DNA of 64,000 nucleotides from Saccharothrix sp. NRRL B-16348 (GTDB taxonomy: Bacteria > Actinomycetota > Actinomycetes > Mycobacteriales > Pseudonocardiaceae): contig NZ_LGED01000197.1 of assembly GCF_001280085.1 (NCBI RefSeq), positions 33,595-97,594 of the forward strand. Direction: 5' to 3'. Below are positions 17,091 through 26,316 of the stretch, one piece after another. How positions within the stretch are numbered: position 1 is the stretch's first letter; the number at the start of each line of letters is the position of its first letter. Position numbers and translations under genes: made by a program. A model generated the notes under the pieces. The model had not been told where the DNA came from. It ran no database searches and was given only the letters and a program-made list of their open reading frames with translations.

Positions 17091-17870
17091 ATGGCTTTGC
17101 GCGACCGCGTCCGCGATGTCGTGGACGGCAGGCGCTTCCAGCGGATGGTCATCGCGGTGATCGTGGTCAACGCGATCACCCTCGGCTGCGAGACGTCGAC
17201 GGCACTGGTCGCGTCCTACGGCGATGTGTTCGACGCGCTGGACCACGCCGCCCTGGCGATCTTCGTCCTGGAACTGGCCGCGCGGCTGTACGCGCACGGC
17301 CTCCGGTTCTTCCGCGACCCCTGGAACTGCTTCGACTTCGTCGTGGTCGGCGTCGCCCTGCTGCCCGCGGCCGGTCCGCTGTCGGTCGTCCGGGCCCTGC
17401 GCATCCTGCGCGCGCTGCGCCTGGTCGCGATGGTGCCGAGCATGCGCCGCGTGGTGACCGCGCTGGTGAAGTCCGTCCCGGGCCTGCTGTCGCTGTCCGG
17501 GCTGCTCGTGCTGATGCTGTACGTCGGCAGCGTGGTCGCCATCAACCTGTTCCGCGCCAGCGGCGACCCCCGGTTCGGCGACCTCGGTGCGACCATCCTG
17601 ACGCTGTTCCAGCTCACCACCGGCGACGGCTGGTCGGACGTGATGCGCGACCTGATGGCCACCCAGCCGTTGGCCTGGATCTTCTTCGTGGTCTACCTGC
17701 TGGTCGGCACGTTCACCATGCTGAACCTGTTCATCGCGGTCGTGTGCAGCGCGATGGAGTCCGAGGCCGCGCCGCCGAGCGCACCGGACGACCGGCTGCT
17801 GGACGAGATCAAGGCGCTGCGCGAGGAGGTCCGGGCGCTGCGGCTGGAGCCCGTCGGAGACCGCCGTTGA
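17091..17870 (+). CDS. Voltage-gated-type cation channel (NaChBac-like, single domain)
   Basis: A 259-residue six-helix ion channel subunit. S4 reads VVRALRILRALRLV, with arginines every third residue, so voltage sensing is likely. The pore region is LTLFQLTTGDGWSDVM: an Asp replaces the Glu of the TLESW filter of NaChBac, so a tetramer would have a ring of four aspartates. S6 follows (WIFFVVYLLVGTFTMLNLFI). The C-terminus (LLDEIKALREEVRALRLE) is a heptad coiled coil, the usual tetramerisation helix. I choose ATG 17091 (GCAGGAGGAG upstream) over the frame-open 17037. Ion selectivity cannot be predicted with confidence. Confidence 0.88.
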   Translation: MALRDRVRDVVDGRRFQRMVIAVIVVNAITLGCETSTALVASYGDVFDALDHAALAIFVLELAARLYAHGLRFFRDPWNCFDFVVVGVALLPAAGPLSVVRALRILRALRLVAMVPSMRRVVTALVKSVPGLLSLSGLLVLMLYVGSVVAINLFRASGDPRFGDLGATILTLFQLTTGDGWSDVMRDLMATQPLAWIFFVVYLLVGTFTMLNLFIAVVCSAMESEAAPPSAPDDRLLDEIKALREEVRALRLEPVGDRR

Positions 17871-17891
17871 CCGGGGAGACGCCGGCGACGG

Positions 17892-19199
17892 CTACAGCAG
17901 GCGCGTGGCGTACGGCATGATCCCGCCGTACCGGACCGGGGCGACGCGGACGTGCGAGCCGGAGTACGGCGCCTCGACCATCATGCCGTCGCCGAGGTAG
18001 AGCGCGACGTGGGTGCCGCCGCCCGGTCCCCAGAACAGCATGTCGCCGCGCCGGGCCTGGGCGAGCGGCACCTTGCGGCCGGCGTGGTACTGGTAGCCGC
18101 TGTAGTGCGGCAGGTACACGCCGACGCCCGCGAACGCGTACATCATCAGCCCGGAGCAGTCGAAGCCGACGCTGTAGTAGTCGCCGTGCGCGTCGCCGAC
18201 GCCGCCGTCCCGGATGCCGACGGTGGGGCCGTCGTAGTTGCCGCCGCCCCACGAGTACCGCACGCCGAGCTGCTGCAGGGCGCGGGCGACGACGGTCTCC
18301 ACACCGCTGCTGCTCGGCGCCGTCACCACTGGCGGTCGCGGCGCCTGCGGTGCCTGAGGGGCCTGCACGGCGGCGAGGGCGGCCAGGCGCGCGGCTTCCT
18401 CCTCCTCGCGGCGCTTGTCGTCCAGCCACCGGTCGTACTGGGCGCGTTGGCCCTCCAGCCCTTCGACCGCGTTCAACGCCTGGTCGAGCTCGCCCTCCAC
18501 GCGGGCCTTGTCGTCCTGGATGTCCCGCGCGGCGGCGGCCTGGCCCTGCTGGGCCTGCACGGCGGTGGCCTGCGCCGCGTCGGCGTCCCTCTTGGCCTGG
18601 TCCGCGGCGTCCTGCTTGCGGTCGGCCAGGTCGAGCGCGGCACGCGCGGCGGAGTCCTTGTTCGCCTGCTCGGCGCGGGTGCGCTCCACGTCGTCCAGCG
18701 CGTCGAGGCTCGACTCGCTGACGGCCTGGAGCAACTGGGCGCGGGCCAGCAGGTCCTGCGGGCTGGTCGCGCCGAAGTAGGCGGACACGGAGCCGACCAG
18801 GCTGCCCTGCTCGAAGCTGGCGGCGGCGAACTCGTCGAGCCGCACGCGGGCGTCCTCGACGGCGCGGCCGGCGGCCTCGGCCTCGACCCGTGCGGCGTCG
18901 GCGTCCCGGCGTGCCTGGTCGGCCTCGCCCTGCGCGGTCTCCAGGTCGACCCGTGCCTTGTTGGCCAGCTCCAGCTTGAACGCGACGTCGTCGGTCAGGT
19001 CCCGGAGCCGGGCCTCGGCGTCGGTGAGCCGTCCGGTCAGCTCACCGACGCGCGCGGCCTTGGCGTCGGCCTCCTGCCTGCCGGCGCTGATCTCGGCGTC
19101 GCTGGGGTTGGGCGGTGGCGGCGGCACCGCGTGCGCCGCGCCTCCCAGGCCCGTCGCGGTGGTCAACGCGATCACGATCGGGATCACCCAGCGAGTCAC
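17892..19199 (-). CDS. NlpC/P60 peptidoglycan hydrolase with coiled-coil region
   Basis: A 435-residue secreted hydrolase of the RipA/PcsB architecture. A signal peptide (1-25) is followed by a long Ala/Arg/Asp-rich coiled coil (about 35-285), a Pro-rich linker (QAPQAPQAPRPP) and an NlpC/P60 domain (about 308-435). The catalytic residues are visible: Cys348 in FDCSG, His397 in GTHVALY and probably Glu409. It would cut stem peptides in cell-wall peptidoglycan, and the coiled coil usually autoinhibits or docks to FtsEX-type activators. It converges on the ion-channel gene. Confidence 0.9.
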   Translation of the reverse strand: MTRWVIPIVIALTTATGLGGAAHAVPPPPPNPSDAEISAGRQEADAKAARVGELTGRLTDAEARLRDLTDDVAFKLELANKARVDLETAQGEADQARRDADAARVEAEAAGRAVEDARVRLDEFAAASFEQGSLVGSVSAYFGATSPQDLLARAQLLQAVSESSLDALDDVERTRAEQANKDSAARAALDLADRKQDAADQAKRDADAAQATAVQAQQGQAAAARDIQDDKARVEGELDQALNAVEGLEGQRAQYDRWLDDKRREEEEAARLAALAAVQAPQAPQAPRPPVVTAPSSSGVETVVARALQQLGVRYSWGGGNYDGPTVGIRDGGVGDAHGDYYSVGFDCSGLMMYAFAGVGVYLPHYSGYQYHAGRKVPLAQARRGDMLFWGPGGGTHVALYLGDGMMVEAPYSGSHVRVAPVRYGGIMPYATRLL

Positions 19200-19370
19200 G
19201 ACTGCCGCCCTCCCCGCGCACTCGGCCGATCGGCATTACGCCGAACGGCGCTACGCAGGCCGACTCTGCCACTCGTGCCTCACTGTTTCCAACCGACCCG
19301 GCGTGAACATCAGCCACACGGGTCACAGCAGACGCGGGGAACCACCCTCAGCCGGGTGACGGGATCACGG

Positions 19371-20903
19371 TCAGTTGACCTTGCGGTCGAGGTCGGCCCA
19401 GTACGGCTCGCGCAGCTTGAACTTCTGCACCTTGCCGGTGGCGGTGCGCGGGATGGCGTCGCGGAACTCGACCGAGGTCGGCGCCTTGTACCCGGCGAGC
19501 CTGGCCTTGCAGTGCGCGATCAGCTCCGCCTCCGACACCTCCGCGCCCTCGGCCCGCACGACCAGCGCCTTGATCGTCTCGCCCCACTTGTCGTGCGGCA
19601 CGCCGATGACCGCCGCCTCGGCCACCGCGGGGTGGCCGAACAGGGCGTCCTCCACTTCGATGGACGACACGTTCTCGCCGCCGGTGATGATCACGTCCTT
19701 CTTGCGGTCGGAGATCGTCAGGTGGCCCTCGTCGTCCAGCTCGCCGCCGTCGCCGGTGTGGAACCAGCCGTCCTCCAGCGCCTCGGCGCTCGCCTCGGGG
19801 TTCTCCCAGTAGCCGGCCATGACGACGTTCCCGCGGGCCAGCACCTCGCCGGTCTCGGACACCTTCAGCCGCACGCCGAGCCCCGGCGCGCCCGCCCGCG
19901 ACAGCTTGCGCGCCCGCTCCAGCGGCGGCAGCTCGTCGTCGGCCGGTCGGGTGCGGTTGAACGTCAGCAGCGGCGACGTCTCGGTCAGGCCGTAGAGCTG
20001 CAGGAACTCCCAGCCGAGCTCCTCGCCCACGCGGGCGATGGTGCGGCTGGGCGGCGGCGCGCCCGCGCAGATGACGCGGACCCGGTCGCGGCCGGGGATC
20101 TCGCCGTCCCAGTCCTGGGCGGCGTCCAGCACGGCGTTCCACACGGCGGGCGCGCCGCACATCAGCGTGACGCCGTGGTCGCGGACCCGGTTGAGGATCT
20201 CGGTGCCGTCGACCTTGCGCAGCACGACCTGCGGCACGCCGAGCCCGGCCAGGCCGTAGGGCATGCCCCAGCCGTTGCAGTGGAACATCGGCAGCACGTG
20301 CAGGTAGACGTCGCGTTCCCAGACGCGGGCGTGCATGGCGAACGTGACCGCGTTGAGCCAGACGTTGCGGTGGGTCAGCTGGACGCCCTTGGGGCGCGCG
20401 GTCGTGCCGGAGGTGTAGTTGATCGTGGCGGTGGCGTCCTCATCCGGCTCGCGCCACGGCCGCGGCTCGGTGTCAAAGCGCATCAGCTCGGTCTCGGTCT
20501 GCTCGCCGAGCACGAAGCGGTGCCGGGCGGTGACGCCGTCCAGCTCCAGTTCGGGGTCCACGAGCAGCGCGGACGCGCCGCTGTGCTCGACGATGTAGGA
20601 CACCTCGTCGGGCCGCAGCCGGAAGTTCACCGGCACCGCGATGCGGCCGGAGGCGGGCACCGCGTGCAGCAGTTCGAGCAGCCGGGCCGAGTTGTGGCTG
20701 ACCACGGCGACCCGTTCGCCCTCGCCGACGCCGAGCGCGTCGAACCCGGCCTGCCAGGCGCGGACGCGGGTGGCGAACTCGCCGTAGGTCGTGGTCGGCA
20801 CGGGCGCGGCGGGCTGGACGGGCTCGTCGACGGAGGCCGTGGTGTCGGCGAAGACCTGCTCCGCCCGGTGGAGGAAATCGGCGACGGTCAGGGGTACGCG
20901 CAT
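19371..20903 (-). CDS. Acyl-CoA synthetase / AMP-dependent ligase (FadD-like)
   Basis: A 510-residue ANL-superfamily enzyme, ATG 20903. Motifs: NYTSGTTARPKGVQLTHRNV (phosphate loop), LQLYGLTETSPL (A5), HTGDGGELDDEGHLTISDRKKDVII (A7/A8), and the C-terminal catalytic Lys in IPRTATGKVQK. It activates a carboxylic acid to acyl-AMP and then acyl-CoA. The region after the phosphate loop resembles long/medium-chain FadD proteins. No carrier protein or beta-oxidation gene is adjacent, so the substrate is open. Confidence 0.9.
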   Translation of the reverse strand: MRVPLTVADFLHRAEQVFADTTASVDEPVQPAAPVPTTTYGEFATRVRAWQAGFDALGVGEGERVAVVSHNSARLLELLHAVPASGRIAVPVNFRLRPDEVSYIVEHSGASALLVDPELELDGVTARHRFVLGEQTETELMRFDTEPRPWREPDEDATATINYTSGTTARPKGVQLTHRNVWLNAVTFAMHARVWERDVYLHVLPMFHCNGWGMPYGLAGLGVPQVVLRKVDGTEILNRVRDHGVTLMCGAPAVWNAVLDAAQDWDGEIPGRDRVRVICAGAPPPSRTIARVGEELGWEFLQLYGLTETSPLLTFNRTRPADDELPPLERARKLSRAGAPGLGVRLKVSETGEVLARGNVVMAGYWENPEASAEALEDGWFHTGDGGELDDEGHLTISDRKKDVIITGGENVSSIEVEDALFGHPAVAEAAVIGVPHDKWGETIKALVVRAEGAEVSEAELIAHCKARLAGYKAPTSVEFRDAIPRTATGKVQKFKLREPYWADLDRKVN

Positions 20904-20948
20904 ACGAGGTGACCTTATTTACCCGCCACCGCCCCGGCTACCTCCACG

Positions 20949-21521
20949 TCACCCGGTCGCCAGCACGAACCTCCGGTTCACCGGCTGCACGGGGCGCGGG
21001 TGGTCGGCGTGCGTGCGGACGAAGGCGCGCAGGGCCGGGTCCTCCACCTGGACCGGCTCGTTCATCACGACCCAGCTGACGATCTCGTCGAACTCGCCCG
21101 TGGTCAGCGAGCCCTCGTAGCGGTGGAACCCGCCGCCCGGGAAGAGCGCCGGCAGGTCGATGCCGCTCGGCGGCTTCCCCTCCGACGCGCCCGGCTCGCC
21201 GAGGTCGACGAACACCGCCACCACGCACGCGCGCAACGCGTCGTCCGCCCTCAGGTGGACGGCGTGCAGCTCCGCGCCCCGCGCCCGGCCGCGCACCCAG
21301 TGCTCGCTCGGCCGGTGGAAGTGGAGGTTGTCGAGCCGGAACTCCTGCCCGCCCAGGCACACCAGGTGCTCGCCCCTCGGCCGGAACCGCCAGCCGTGGC
21401 CCTCGTCCCGGGCGACGAACTGGTCGGCCCGCCAGCGCACGTCGAACTCGTCCGCCAGCCGGGGCACCACCACCGCGTCCCGGAGGTTGATCGGTGACTG
21501 TTGACTCCCCAGACTCCCCAT
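20949..21521 (-). CDS. Short cytoplasmic alpha-carbonic anhydrase
   Basis: A 190-residue alpha-type carbonic anhydrase. ATG 21521 follows AAGGGTG and gives MGSLGSQQSPINL, the conserved family start; the frame is open further upstream but not coding-like. Zinc ligands are visible as the two His of NLHFHRPSEH and the His in ELHAVH. The C-terminal EGSLTTGEFDEIVSWVVM and PVNRR also match. Bacterial alpha-CAs are usually exported and about 230-260 residues. This one lacks a signal peptide and is about 50 residues shorter, so it may be cytoplasmic with trimmed loops. Confidence 0.85.
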   Translation of the reverse strand: MGSLGSQQSPINLRDAVVVPRLADEFDVRWRADQFVARDEGHGWRFRPRGEHLVCLGGQEFRLDNLHFHRPSEHWVRGRARGAELHAVHLRADDALRACVVAVFVDLGEPGASEGKPPSGIDLPALFPGGGFHRYEGSLTTGEFDEIVSWVVMNEPVQVEDPALRAFVRTHADHPRPVQPVNRRFVLATG

Positions 21522-21583
21522 GCGGTCACCCTTGCACCGCGACGCGGTCACGTTCGGGTGGTTGCCTGCCACGAACGAGTGGT

Positions 21584-22321
21584 TCACCAGGTGCTGGGGT
21601 CGCCCCACGTTCGGATCGGGCCGGTCGCCACCACGGGCACGGCGGCCAGTGCGGGCAGCGCCGACGCGGCCGGCTCGCGCACCACCGCCGCCGCCAGCGA
21701 GTCGTACGGCGTCGGGTCGAGGCTGCAGATCACCACCGCCGCGCCCGCTTTCGCCGCCAATGGCACCAGCTGCGCGGCGGGCTCGACCGTGAGCGACGTC
21801 CCGGCGACCAGCATCGCGTCGCAGTCCAGCACCGCCATCCGCGCCGCGCGCAGCACGTCGTCGTGCAGGGGCTCGCCGAACGCGACCGCCGCGGGCCGCA
21901 GGACCCCGCCGCACACCTGGCAATCCGGCGGCAGCTCACCGCCGCGAACGCGCGCCAGCGCCTCGCTCATCGCTCCGACGGCGCCGCATGAGACGCACAC
22001 CACACGTGACATGGACCCGTGCAGCTCGATCACCGAGGACGACCCGGCCCGCTGGTGCAGCCCGTCGACGTTCTGCGTCAGCAACGACCGCAGCCGCCCG
22101 ATCCGCTGCAACCCGGTCAACGCGCGGTGCGCGGCATTCGGCTCGGCCGTCCACATCGGATCGTCCAGCCAGGACTCCCACGCCTCCCGCCGCACGCGTG
22201 CCGACGTCAGGAACGCCGACGCGTCGAACCGGAACCGCACCACCCCCGACTCCAGCGAGACACCGGCGCCGGTGAGCGCGGTGATGCGCCGCGCGAGGGC
22301 CATCACGTCCCGTGCACTCAT
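21584..22321 (-). CDS. Sir2-family NAD-dependent deacylase
   Basis: A 245-residue sirtuin starting at ATG 22321. It has the NAD-binding motif [12 protein letters not shown], the substrate/NAD motif TQNVDGLHQ, the catalytic His in IELHGS, and two pairs of zinc-binding Cys (VCVSCG, CQVCGG). The usual GIPDFR is VVRFRF here, a change in the NAD-site loop. It would remove acetyl or other acyl groups from lysines using NAD. It is divergent from the membrane-protein operon starting 36 bp away. Confidence 0.88.
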   Translation of the reverse strand: MSARDVMALARRITALTGAGVSLESGVVRFRFDASAFLTSARVRREAWESWLDDPMWTAEPNAAHRALTGLQRIGRLRSLLTQNVDGLHQRAGSSSVIELHGSMSRVVCVSCGAVGAMSEALARVRGGELPPDCQVCGGVLRPAAVAFGEPLHDDVLRAARMAVLDCDAMLVAGTSLTVEPAAQLVPLAAKAGAAVVICSLDPTPYDSLAAAVVREPAASALPALAAVPVVATGPIRTWGDPSTW

Positions 22322-22357
22322 GGCACCACCGTCCCACACGCCTGCGAGCATGGGTGC

Positions 22358-22840
22358 GTGCGCGGGACACCGTCGGCGAGGCCGACATTCAGACACTGGA
22401 CGGGCGCGGCGCTCGGAGTTATCGGTTTGGTCACGGCGGTGACGGGTTTCTTCCTGCCCTGGCTGCGCTCCGGCACCGTCACGAGGACCAGTTACGAGGT
22501 GCTCGCTCTGCGTGGTTTCGCCGGGTTGAACGGTGTGCCGGGCGAGGTCGTGCGCGGTGTGTGGGTGGCGCTCACCCCTTTGGCGGTGTGCTGCGTGGTG
22601 CTGTGGGTCGCGGGTTTTCACCGGTTCGCGTCATGGCTCGCACTAGTGTTTGGCACGATTGCGGGAACGGTGGCGGCACTTGCCGCCGTCCAAGGGGGCA
22701 ACGAGGCGGCACTGGTCGGGATCAGCCTGACCGGACCGGTGGCGACCCTCGGTGGTGCTGTGCTGGGGATCGCCGGGGCGATCACCGTGCTCACCGCGAC
22801 TTCCCGCACAGCGATCAGCACTCCAGGAGGAGCACCGTGA
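22358..22840 (+). CDS. Small four-helix membrane protein
   Basis: A 160-residue membrane protein of unknown function. I start it at GTG 22358, since upstream codons are antisense to the sirtuin gene start. Four hydrophobic segments are visible ([65 protein letters not shown]). The stop overlaps the GTG of the next gene by 4 nt, so the two proteins are coupled and may work together. Confidence 0.6.
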   Translation: MRGTPSARPTFRHWTGAALGVIGLVTAVTGFFLPWLRSGTVTRTSYEVLALRGFAGLNGVPGEVVRGVWVALTPLAVCCVVLWVAGFHRFASWLALVFGTIAGTVAALAAVQGGNEAALVGISLTGPVATLGGAVLGIAGAITVLTATSRTAISTPGGAP

Positions 22841-24348
22841 CGTACCCAGGTGGCGGCGGAGGCGAATGGCCACCGCAGAACAACCCGTACGGCCAGCCGC
22901 AGCAGGGCCAGCCGCAGCAGGGGGGCTACCCGCAGCAGGGCGGTTACCCGCAGCAGGGGGGCTACCCCCAGCAGGGCGGCTACCCGCAGACCGGTCCCCA
23001 GCCGCAGCAGCAGGGCTACCCGCAGACCGGCCCGCAGGGTTTCGCGCAGCCGCAGCAGCCGGGTTACCAGCAGGACTTCGGCCAGCCCTACGGCCAGGCG
23101 CCCGCCGGTTTCTCGGGTGAGCCGCCGAAGAAGAAGCGCACCGGCCTGGTCATCACCGCAGTCGTCGCCGTCCTCGCGCTGGCCGCGGGCACGGTCGCCA
23201 CGGTGTGGGCGCTGCGCAGCTCCGACGACGTGGCCGCCGGCTCCGAGAGCCCGTCCACCGCGGCGAACAACCTGCTCAGCGCGCTGGGCAGCGGTGACGT
23301 CCTCGGCATCATGAACGGTCTGGCGCCCGCCGAGGCGAAGCTCAGCAAGGACTACACCGAGGCCACGATCAGCGAGGCCAAGCGGCTGGAGATCCTGAAG
23401 AAGGACGCGGACCCGAACAAGCTCAGCGGCGTCCAGATCAAGAGCGAGGGCATCAAGTTCGACGACGCCGCCGCGGAGAAGGTCAACGACCACCTGACGA
23501 TCAACAAGGTGGTCGAGGGCAAGATCACGATCACCTCGGACGTCAAGCAGATCCCGCTGACCGACAAGCTGGTCGACGCGCTCGGCGCGGAGCTGGACAA
23601 GGCCGGCACCGAGACCGACACGCTGGACTTCGCCAAGGAGAAGGCCGACCGCGGCGGCAAGCCGATCGGCATCGCCACCATCAAGGTGGGCGACGAGTGG
23701 TACCCGAGCCTCTTCTACACCCTCGCGAACGCGGCGCTGGAGGAAGAGGACCTGAAGTGGCCCGCCCAGGGCATCGCGCCGGCCGGCGCGGGCTCGGCGA
23801 ACGACGCCGCGAAGCAGATGGTGGAGAAGGCGCTCGAGGGTGACGTCAAGGGCGTCATCGCGCTGCTGCCGCCGGACGAGATGGGCGTGCTGCAGGACGT
23901 CGGCCCGGTGATCCTGGACCAGATCGGCAAGACGCCCGCCACGGGCGCGAAGCTGATCGAGCTGGAGACCGACGCGAAGGACGTCTCCGGCGGCAAGCTG
24001 CTGACGATCCGCAAGCTCGTGGTCGAGGCCGAGGGCGAGACGGTCGAGCTGAGCCGGGACGGCGACTGCTACAGCGCCACCGTCAAGGGCGAGACGCAGC
24101 AGCTGTGCGCGGACCAGATCACGCAGCTGGTCGAGCAGCAGGGCGGCCGCAACATCCCGCCCGCCGCGATCGACGTGATCGCCCGGATCGGCGCGCAGGT
24201 GCTGAAGGACGGCATCGGCGTGGTCGCGACCGAGGTCGACGGCAAGTGGTTCGTCAGCCCGTTCCGCACGTACAGCGAGCTGTTCCTGACGCTGATGCGC
24301 GGTCTGGAGCCGAAGGACATCGACGAGCTGATCAAGGCGATCAAGTAA
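22837..24348 (+). CDS. Membrane-anchored protein with PQQGGY repeats and duplicated extracellular domain
   Basis: A 503-residue protein beginning at GTG 22837 behind CCAGGAGG. Residues about 8-90 are a low-complexity Gln/Gly/Tyr/Pro region with tandem PQQGGY repeats, presumably cytoplasmic. [18 protein letters not shown] starts a single membrane helix at about 101-124. The extracytoplasmic part holds two similar domains, starting near [14 protein letters not shown] and [14 protein letters not shown] and ending near [19 protein letters not shown] and [18 protein letters not shown]. This topology is common in actinobacterial envelope proteins, but I do not recognise a characterised family. A strong terminator follows. 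Confidence 0.78.
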   Translation: MTYPGGGGGEWPPQNNPYGQPQQGQPQQGGYPQQGGYPQQGGYPQQGGYPQTGPQPQQQGYPQTGPQGFAQPQQPGYQQDFGQPYGQAPAGFSGEPPKKKRTGLVITAVVAVLALAAGTVATVWALRSSDDVAAGSESPSTAANNLLSALGSGDVLGIMNGLAPAEAKLSKDYTEATISEAKRLEILKKDADPNKLSGVQIKSEGIKFDDAAAEKVNDHLTINKVVEGKITITSDVKQIPLTDKLVDALGAELDKAGTETDTLDFAKEKADRGGKPIGIATIKVGDEWYPSLFYTLANAALEEEDLKWPAQGIAPAGAGSANDAAKQMVEKALEGDVKGVIALLPPDEMGVLQDVGPVILDQIGKTPATGAKLIELETDAKDVSGGKLLTIRKLVVEAEGETVELSRDGDCYSATVKGETQQLCADQITQLVEQQGGRNIPPAAIDVIARIGAQVLKDGIGVVATEVDGKWFVSPFRTYSELFLTLMRGLEPKDIDELIKAIK

Positions 24349-24386
24349 GTCGGACAGCACCACCGCACAGCACCACCGCACGCTCC

Positions 24387-24424
24387 GCAGGGGTCCTCGC
24401 CAAGGGGACCCCTGCTTTTATTTT
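24387..24424 (+). terminator. Rho-independent terminator
   Basis: Perfect 10-bp arms (GCAGGGGTCC, 24387-24396, and its complement, 24406-24415) with a 9-bp loop are followed by TTTTATTTT. This is the clearest intrinsic terminator in the window. Confidence 0.92.
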
Positions 24425-24513
24425 GCCGGCGGGGTCCGACAATTCCGGCCGCCAAGACCCGCCGAGGTTCCGCTAAGACCCGTCGAGACCACGGCGAGGT
24501 CAGGCAACACCCA

Positions 24514-24646
24514 GCGAGACCCAGCGAGACCTGGCGAGACCTGCGAGACCTGGCGAGACCTGCGAGACCTGGCGAGACCTGCGAGACCTGGCGAGACCTG
24601 CGAGACCTGCGAGACCTGGCGAGACCTGCGAGACCTGCGAGACCTG
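24514..24646. repeat. Minisatellite of 14 GCGAGACCT(G) units
   Basis: Fourteen tandem units of 9 or 10 bp (GCGAGACCT or GCGAGACCTG, the first GCGAGACCCA) fill the gap before the LysR gene. Degenerate copies (AAGACCCG, CGAGACC) extend back to about 24450. The gap from 24425 to 24781 holds no gene that I can support. The repeat number is likely to vary between strains. Confidence 0.9.
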
Positions 24647-24781
24647 GCGCGTGCACTGGCCGCGGTTCCGCGGACAACCGGCCGTTGACCACGTGACCCA
24701 GGCTGACCGCGCCGGAGTGCGAAGACACAACCCGCTCCCGGCGAGCCACAACGTTCGGTTGTGCGCCCATAGGCTCGAACG

Positions 24782-25705
24782 GTGGACACGGAAGCGCTGC
24801 GGTCGTTCGTCCGGGCGGCCGAGCTCGGGCAGTTGCGGCACGCCGCCGCGGAGCTGGGCGTCACGCAGCAGGCGGTCTCCAAGCGGGTTGCCGGGTTGGA
24901 GCGCGAGTTGGGGGTCAGCCTGTTCACCCGCACCGCCCGAGGGGTGGAGCTGACGCTCGACGGCCAGGCGTTCCTCCCGCACGCCCGGAGCGTCGTCACG
25001 GGTGCCGACCGCGCCGTCACCGCGGTCCGACCCGGCTCCCGGGCCCTCCGGATCGACGTCCTCGGGCTGCGCAGCGCGCAGGCCGTCGTGCTGCACGACT
25101 ACTGGCGCTCGCACCCCGGCACCAACCTCGACGTGGTGACCCTCAGGGTCGACGACCCGCGCCTCGCGGTCGCCGCGGTCGAGGCGGGCGAGATCGACGC
25201 CTCGTTCCGCGCGGTCACGGACCAGGCCTCGCTGCCACGCGACGTGCGGATGATCCACGCGTTCGACTCGCCGCTGGAACTCCTCGTCGGCCCGAGGCAC
25301 CCGCTCGCCTCCGCGCGCACCCTGACGCCGGCCCGGCTGCGCAAGCACCGGATCTGGGTGCCGGGCATCGCGCCGCGCAGCGAATGGGCGGAGTTCTACG
25401 ACCAGCTCGCCACCGACTTCGACCTCCGCGTCGACGCGGCGGGCCCGAACTTCGGCAACGAGGTCCTCCAGGACACCCTCGCGGACTCCGCGGACGTGGC
25501 GACCCTCGTCGGCGCGCGCGACCGGTACACCTGGCCGACGCACTACGACCTGCGCCGCATCCCGATCGTCGAGCCGACGATCGCCTACCCGCTCTCGCTG
25601 CTGCTCCCCCGCACGACTCCGCACCCGGGACTCCGGCCGATCATCGACCACCTGCACGGCCTGCCCACGCTCCCCGGCGCCGTGTGGCGACCGTCGTGGC
25701 GCTGA
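24782..25705 (+). CDS. LysR-family transcriptional regulator
   Basis: A 307-residue regulator starting at GTG 24782. The N-terminal winged HTH (ELGQLRHAAAELGVTQQAVS then KRVAGLERELGVSLFTRTAR) is a typical LysR domain. The effector domain (about 90-295) is of the periplasmic-binding type. LysR proteins normally regulate an adjacent divergent gene, but the upstream gap holds only the minisatellite, and the acetyltransferase 52 bp downstream is on the same strand, so targets are unclear. Confidence 0.9.
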   Translation: MDTEALRSFVRAAELGQLRHAAAELGVTQQAVSKRVAGLERELGVSLFTRTARGVELTLDGQAFLPHARSVVTGADRAVTAVRPGSRALRIDVLGLRSAQAVVLHDYWRSHPGTNLDVVTLRVDDPRLAVAAVEAGEIDASFRAVTDQASLPRDVRMIHAFDSPLELLVGPRHPLASARTLTPARLRKHRIWVPGIAPRSEWAEFYDQLATDFDLRVDAAGPNFGNEVLQDTLADSADVATLVGARDRYTWPTHYDLRRIPIVEPTIAYPLSLLLPRTTPHPGLRPIIDHLHGLPTLPGAVWRPSWR

Positions 25706-25757
25706 CGGCACCCCCGACACCACCCATGACACCACGATGAGGGGAAACGACCGAGTC

Positions 25758-26300
25758 ATGCGCGACGACCGCCTCCTGCGCATCCACAGCGCCGAGTTCC
25801 GGGCCATGTCCGAGCGGGTCCTGCGGGCCACCGAACTCACCTCCCGCCTCAACGTCCTGCCGTTCGACGACGAGGCGGGCAAGGCGGAGCTGTTCGCCGG
25901 GATCCTCGGCCGGCCGCTGCCGGAGAAGGTCACGATCTACCCGCCCTTCTACACCGACCACGGCCTGCGCCTGGAGCTCGCCGAACGCGTGTTCATCAAC
26001 CAGAACTGCACGTTCCTGGACTACGCCGGCATCCGCCTCGGCGAGCGCGTGATGATCGGGCCGAGGGCCACGTTCATCACCGTCGGTCACCCCGTCGACC
26101 CCAGGGAGCGCCGGGGTTGGCTGAGCGGCGGGCCCATCGACGTGGCGGAGAACGTGTGGATCGGCGCCGGCGCCACGATCCTGCCCGGCGTCACGATCGG
26201 GCGCGACGCCGTGATCGCCGCGGGCGCGGTCGTGGCCGACGACGTGCCGCCGGCGAGCCTGGTGACCGGCGCCAAGGCCGCCGTCCGCCGGCAGTGGTGA
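25758..26300 (+). CDS. Hexapeptide-repeat acetyltransferase (LacA/Maa/NodL type)
   Basis: A 180-residue O-acetyltransferase with left-handed beta-helix repeats. Conserved parts: PPFYTDHGLRLELAERVFIN, NCTFLDYAGIRLGERVMIGP, the catalytic His in ITVGHPVDPRER, and ENVWIGAGATILPGVTIGRD. It transfers acetyl from acetyl-CoA to a sugar or similar hydroxyl. ATG 25758 is my choice; ATG 25737 is seven codons upstream in frame. It probably shares a transcript with the LysR gene. Confidence 0.85.
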   Translation: MRDDRLLRIHSAEFRAMSERVLRATELTSRLNVLPFDDEAGKAELFAGILGRPLPEKVTIYPPFYTDHGLRLELAERVFINQNCTFLDYAGIRLGERVMIGPRATFITVGHPVDPRERRGWLSGGPIDVAENVWIGAGATILPGVTIGRDAVIAAGAVVADDVPPASLVTGAKAAVRRQW

Positions 26301-26316
26301 CGACCCGGCCCGGGAA

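Noticed and set aside
22618..24381. 587-codon frame on the minus strand
   Set aside because: It is the shadow of the repeat/duplicated-domain gene, with Leu/Arg/Asp composition typical of antisense GC-rich frames.
24514..24646. CRISPR or direct-repeat operator array
   Set aside because: Units are contiguous with no spacers, and the pattern is that of a slippage minisatellite.
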